From Streptomyces cylindrosporus (lineage in GTDB: Bacteria > Actinomycetota > Actinomycetes > Streptomycetales > Streptomycetaceae): 64,000 bases of DNA. The stretch's first letter is position 1. Each line of letters starts with the position of its first letter. Both the position numbers and the translations under genes were made by a program. Shown here one piece after another: positions 60,518-64,000 of this stretch. The stretch is taken from NCBI RefSeq assembly GCF_022698165.1, contig NZ_JALDAY010000004.1, forward strand, positions 558,001 through 622,000, read 5' to 3'. The notes beneath the pieces were generated by a model. It saw only the letters and a program-made list of their open reading frames with translations, searched no databases and was not told the DNA's origin.

Positions 60518-61222
60518 ATGCGATCAGAGATGGCGGCGGTGAACTCGTGGGAGATATATTCCCTGGGCGAGTCAAGGCGTTGGGTCGTGTGTTTGGTTTC
60601 ATGGGTGAGAGGATGTTTGGGCGTGGGTGATATCGAGGAAGCCGTCGAGCATGCGGAGCGCCTTCGAGGAGACGAGCGCATGAAGGTGGGCGCGCTTCTT
60701 CTGGTGCGGTATTGCGGGTTTCATCGGGACCGCAGGTTCTCTCCATGGTTTGAGAACGAGCGGGAGGCCCTTGCTCGGGTAGCGCAGGCTGGCGCGGATT
60801 TTGTACGTGGTGCTGGTAGCGCGACTGACCTGGCAGAGCTAAAGACGGTGCTCCGGGGAGTACTGGAGGAAAACGACCCCGATGGCCCGCCGTTTGCCGC
60901 CGAAATCTTTGATCATCTGGTTTTTGCGGATGAGGTTCTTGATTTCATTGGCTCCCCCGACAGCATGGATCTTCTTGGTCGGGCTTTTGAGCGTGCCGAG
61001 GAGCTGGCTGAGGGCCATGAAGAGATGGGGCGCGATGACTGGCCTACCGGTGACTGGGAACCTGTGGAGTTTGCTCGGCTGGAATCAGAGGCTCGTGATC
61101 AGGATGTGCAGGGTGATCTAGACCCATCCGTTGCCTTGCCTAGGAGTGAGGCTTTCAGCCGCCTGTATGCTGATTTTATTGCGGGCTACTACAGAGACGA
61201 GGATGCGGGAATCAATTCTTGA
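60518..61222 (+). CDS. Hypothetical acidic helical protein, possible immunity
   Basis: 234 aa from ATG 60518 (ATG 60530 or GTG 60539 are alternatives, none with a strong ribosome site). Mostly helical and acidic: 'VGDIEEAVEHAERLRGDERM', 'WFENEREALARVAQAGADF', 'AEIFDHLVFADEVLDFIGSPDSMDLLGRAFERAEELAEGHEEM'. No signal peptide or membrane helix. It lies between the active toxin and a displaced toxin cassette, as orphan immunity genes do. No family is recognised with confidence. Confidence 0.6.
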   Translation: MRSEMAAVNSWEIYSLGESRRWVVCLVSWVRGCLGVGDIEEAVEHAERLRGDERMKVGALLLVRYCGFHRDRRFSPWFENEREALARVAQAGADFVRGAGSATDLAELKTVLRGVLEENDPDGPPFAAEIFDHLVFADEVLDFIGSPDSMDLLGRAFERAEELAEGHEEMGRDDWPTGDWEPVEFARLESEARDQDVQGDLDPSVALPRSEAFSRLYADFIAGYYRDEDAGINS

Positions 61223-62415
61223 TCTGCAGCTCAGGAATTTTACCCTTTTGTCAGTTCGAGGCGGCCTCGGCGGCAGGGCCCGAATGGTGGGACGAATTCG
61301 CAGTCCTGGTCGGGACGTGGCCTCAAGCAGACCTTCACAGGTTCGGCGTGGTGCTGTTGGCCGACGGTTCGACGAAGGCGATCGATCAGTCGCGGGTGTG
61401 CGACACGATTGCCAACCCGGTGCTGAGTGTGGCGGGTACGCAGGCGCACAAGGTCACCGCGGTGATCGTGACGCACACGGACCACGACTTCGTGGACCTG
61501 ACGATCAAGGCGACGGCCGGCTCCGCTGCGAAGCAGGGTGTGAAGGCGGGAGCGAAGTCGCTGGCCAAGAAGGTCGCCCGCAAGGCAGCGTTCGGCCTGG
61601 CCGCGTCGGCGGCGGTCCTGGGGGCGCTGGCAGCGAGCCACGGCCACGGCACCGCTCAGGAGCCGGCGACCAGGACGGTCGCGGCGGTCTCGTCGGCGAC
61701 GTCCGGGAAGAGTGCCACGGCGGCTGCCGGGACCACGTCCGAGTCCGATGCGCGGGGCGCGCACCTGACGACGACCTTCCACCACCCGTTCTACGACGAG
61801 ACCCAGTCGGCGTTCGTCGACGCGAAGGACCTGAAGGCCGGCGACGTCCTCCAGACGCCGACGGGAACGGCCGAGGTCACCGGTGTCCGGCTGTACCACG
61901 CGAACACCACGACGTACGACCTGACCATCGGGAGCCTGCACACCTACTATGTGGAGGCCGGCGGCACCCGGGTGTTGGTGCACAACACAAACTCCAACCC
62001 CCAAGCGATGACGTGCGAAACGCACACCGTGGACGTGGATGTTCATGATGTGGCAGGAAATGTGCGACTCTCCTACAGTCTGCGGAGCGGCAACTGGGAG
62101 GATGAAGAACTTGCGATCGGGGATGGGCGCAGCAGGATCGCGAGCCACACCGAGAATCGCGCGGCTCGCATGTCTGGCGGACCGTCAGTCATTGGCAAGA
62201 CCCCCATTCCTGGTGACCCTTACGCAGGTCTTGCGCAGGTCAGTGAGGGCGAATCTGTGATTCTCACTGGTACTAGGCCGCCGAGCACCACATGCCAGGG
62301 TGCGATGAACCGTGCAGCTAAAGCCACCGGTGCAAATTTCGTATATCTCTGGACCACTGAATCCGGTGAACTCAGGATATGGCAGGCTCTCAATCCCTTG
62401 AAGAAAATGCGATAG
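61219..62415 (+). CDS. Displaced HINT-deaminase toxin cassette, 5'-truncated
   Basis: Open frame of 398 codons from TTG 61219; probably not an independent gene. The real homology starts near 61348, where the HINT domain of the large toxin resumes. The first Cys block (CHSFTAGTRV) is lost, with a one-base length difference that shifts frame. HINT ends at His255-Asn256. Residues 257-398 are a new tip, a deaminase-like domain with H-T-E (His310, Glu312 in 'SHTENRAARMSGG') and 'TGTRPPSTTCQGAMNRAAKATGANFVYLW'. The usual P-C-x-x-C reads P-S-T-T-C (Ser356, Cys359), so one zinc ligand is missing. It could be moved onto the RHS gene through the shared HINT DNA. Confidence 0.65.
   Translation: MICSSGILPFCQFEAASAAGPEWWDEFAVLVGTWPQADLHRFGVVLLADGSTKAIDQSRVCDTIANPVLSVAGTQAHKVTAVIVTHTDHDFVDLTIKATAGSAAKQGVKAGAKSLAKKVARKAAFGLAASAAVLGALAASHGHGTAQEPATRTVAAVSSATSGKSATAAAGTTSESDARGAHLTTTFHHPFYDETQSAFVDAKDLKAGDVLQTPTGTAEVTGVRLYHANTTTYDLTIGSLHTYYVEAGGTRVLVHNTNSNPQAMTCETHTVDVDVHDVAGNVRLSYSLRSGNWEDEELAIGDGRSRIASHTENRAARMSGGPSVIGKTPIPGDPYAGLAQVSEGESVILTGTRPPSTTCQGAMNRAAKATGANFVYLWTTESGELRIWQALNPLKKMR
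61410..61986 (+). repeat. Second copy of the HINT coding DNA
   Basis: Matches 57187-57758 closely along its length, including 30-50-base runs with no or one difference (around 61441-61490, and the 3' end 61891-61950). Divergence is highest in the hydrophobic insert. Confidence 0.85.
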
Positions 62416-62425
62416 GAAGGGTTCG

Positions 62426-62755
62426 ATGAAAATGTCGGATGATGATCGCCGAGTGGATCCGGTTGAGATTATTGCCCGCGTGGGTGGCGTGAACCCCGAC
62501 TTTGGCGGAAAATCTCGCGCCTTCGAAGTGTGGATTCATCTGGCCAATAAGGCAGGATGGGAGGTGAGTTCCATCCAAGCTGACACTGAGCGGGCTGAAA
62601 CCACGTGCGGTACCTTGGCAATCGAAGGTATCTCCTACAGAGTGCACTATGGACCCAGGGTCCGGCGTTCACTCATCGATGAGACTGGGATTCAGGTGAA
62701 GATTCGGGACGTTCTCGCCTATGCAGCGTGGGCCGAGCCAATCGCTCTCATCTGA
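62426..62755 (+). CDS. Small hypothetical protein, candidate immunity for the deaminase tip
   Basis: 109 aa, 10 bases after the deaminase stop, with AGGAAGG 5 bases before the ATG. Contains 'FEVWIHLANKAGWEVSSIQAD' and 'VRRSLIDETGIQVKIRDVLAYAAWA'. Soluble and small. Gene order toxin then small gene with tight spacing is the usual toxin-immunity pattern. No family recognised. Confidence 0.6.
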   Translation: MKMSDDDRRVDPVEIIARVGGVNPDFGGKSRAFEVWIHLANKAGWEVSSIQADTERAETTCGTLAIEGISYRVHYGPRVRRSLIDETGIQVKIRDVLAYAAWAEPIALI

Positions 62756-63182
62756 AACGGTCGGACGACTAGGGCGCTTAGCCAAAGACGACGTTCCGCC
62801 AGCCGTTCCACGGCGGGACCCAGTCGGTGTTCGTCGATACGTGGACCCGCATTTGATAGCTGGCAGCAGTGGGTGCAGGATTCTTTCTTACAGGGCGAGA
62901 GGTGCGCTGAGACGATGATTTGATCAGTCTCGCCGACGACGAAGGTTTTGTGCTCGGCGTAGCCGCCCGAAATATCTGCGTCGAGTGTCACTAAGCCCTA
63001 TCGATCAACCTACGGCCGCTCCTCGGTGGAGAGCGGTTCCGAGGCGGTCCAGCAACCACACGGTTCCGAATGTTCTGGCGGCTTAAATGCAAAGCCAATT
63101 CCCTCCCAATGCGGCATGCACTGGCGTGTATGGGCCCGTGCATACCTGCTCTGTTCACGATGAGAGCAAATGGTGGCGAGAT
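62756..63182. other. Decayed segment with a HINT fragment
   Basis: 427 bp. Positions 62785-62843 align with 61767-61825 of the cassette (the part encoding TTTFHHPFYDETQSAFVD) but with a broken reading frame. Nothing else in the stretch is recognisable. A long-frame start at 63087 for the next gene is not supported. Confidence 0.55.
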
Positions 63183-63614
63183 ATGATTCCTCGGATTGGC
63201 GACGAAGTCGTCATCTCTTGCGAGCCGGAAAGTGCTCGAGTGGTCGAGGCGGATTCACGGCAAGTCACTCTCGAATGGCCGTGGGGGGTGATCGACGACT
63301 CCTCGAATTTTCGGTGGGATGGAAAATTCTCCTTGCCGTACGGCGATTCGAACGCTGAATGGGTTCCTTATCGGCTTGAGCCGGATTTTTCTGAACTCCA
63401 GCCGGGGGACATCTGCACGGTTTCCATCCCGCCGACGCGGCTTTATGTAGGGCATTACGAAGAGTATGATTCTCCGCGCAACCTCGGCTGGGCTCCCGCA
63501 CCCACTGCGGGAATCTATGTGGTCCCACCGGAGAACATGGATGTGGAGGATGCGGGATGCATGCTCTATCTGGGCGGTGCCGAACCCATTAGCGTGGAGC
63601 CAGTCGAAGACTGA
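63183..63614 (+). CDS. Hypothetical soluble protein, possible immunity
   Basis: 143 aa from ATG 63183 (the open frame extends upstream to 63087 with poor sequence). 'IPRIGDEVVISCEPESARVVEADSRQVTLEWPWG' looks like a beta-rich small domain, followed by 'LQPGDICTVSIPPTRLYVGHYEEY' and 'IYVVPPENMDVEDAGCMLYLGG'. Acidic, no export signal. It sits between HINT remnants, so it may be a left-over immunity gene. No family recognised. Confidence 0.55.
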   Translation: MIPRIGDEVVISCEPESARVVEADSRQVTLEWPWGVIDDSSNFRWDGKFSLPYGDSNAEWVPYRLEPDFSELQPGDICTVSIPPTRLYVGHYEEYDSPRNLGWAPAPTAGIYVVPPENMDVEDAGCMLYLGGAEPISVEPVED

Positions 63615-63870
63615 GGCTGGTTTTTTACGGGCGGTCTCCGAAGGTTGCCCCCGGTTGTATGACGTTCGGGTCCCAGTCTGGAGGCGTCGATCGTCAGTGA
63701 TCTCTTCAGAAAGGGAGGAGCTACTCTCCTCTACGCCGGGCCGTCAACTGCTGGACCTCTGTGACGAATGCAGTAATGAGATGACTTTGGGCCTCGTAAA
63801 GTCGTATCTGTGCAGGTTCTCTCGTTCGGCAGAGTGGTTTCTGTAAAATTTCGGCGACCATCTTGCGTAG
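63615..63870. other. Decayed segment with second copy of the 54-bp repeat
   Basis: No gene. 63737-63790 repeats 59881-59934. The copy lies 80 bases before the third HINT fragment. Confidence 0.55.
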
Positions 63871-64000
63871 ATGAGCGAAGCGATTGCCAACCCCATGCTG
63901 GGAGTTGTGGCTGTGGAGGCGCACAAGGTCACCGCGGTGATCGTGACGCATACGGACCACGAATTTGTGGACCTGGCCATCAAGGCGACGGCCGACTCCA
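63871..64000 (+). pseudogene. Third HINT copy, running off the window end
   Basis: From ATG 63871: 'MSEAIANPMLGVVAVEAHKV', then 'TAVIVTHTDHEFVDLAIKAT'. Same frame and sequence as the HINT of the large toxin (57187 onward), lacking its first block. Presumably the start of another displaced toxin cassette beyond the window. Confidence 0.65.

Overview
The window is chromosomal DNA of a Streptomyces-type actinomycete. Support for this: very high GC with strong third-position bias, frequent GTG starts behind AGGAG-like sites, the galT-galE-galK gene order known from Streptomyces lividans, a divergent tamR/tam pair as in S. coelicolor, a LAXTG (sortase E-type) surface protein, and long GC-rich hairpin terminators. 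It codes densely on both strands. No rRNA, CRISPR array, complete insertion sequence or prophage is visible.

1-23 kb is mostly housekeeping. It holds a membrane-anchored PQQ beta-propeller protein, two LuxR-type regulators (one with a degenerate receiver), and a sodium:solute symporter divergent from galTEK, forming a sugar uptake and Leloir module. Next come tamR/tam with a five-copy 15-bp operator array between them, a VOC protein, a CsbD protein, a TetR-desaturase operon and ppc. A minus-strand block glmU-prs-rplY-pth follows, covering cell-wall UDP-GlcNAc, PRPP and translation. Upstream of it lie tRNA-Gln(UUG) and a frameshifted helix-turn-helix gene.

23-31 kb holds a NarL-type sensor kinase and a compact locus of toxin and immunity domains. 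A YwqJ-like deaminase plus SUKH-3 protein run on the minus strand. On the plus strand are a WHH-nuclease/SUKH-1 fusion and a 1067-aa Imm35-linker-deaminase-SUKH-4 protein. A DivIVA/FilP-like coiled-coil gene follows.

31-47 kb holds an acetate-type symporter with its DUF485 partner, a DHA2 drug exporter, a MacB/FtsX-type ABC pair, mfd, a membrane NACHT NTPase, an MT0933-type small protein, an HNH lipoprotein and a GNAT protein.

47-64 kb is one polymorphic-toxin locus. A 3685-aa secreted RHS/YD-repeat protein carries three LamG domains, a HINT autoprotease and a DNA/RNA non-specific nuclease tip. Behind it, in DNA of visibly lower GC, lie candidate immunity genes, a displaced HINT-deaminase cassette with its own downstream gene, and decayed HINT fragments. 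A further HINT copy runs off the window end. This looks like a toxin-tip cassette array in which shared HINT DNA would allow tip exchange, and it is the most interesting part of the window.
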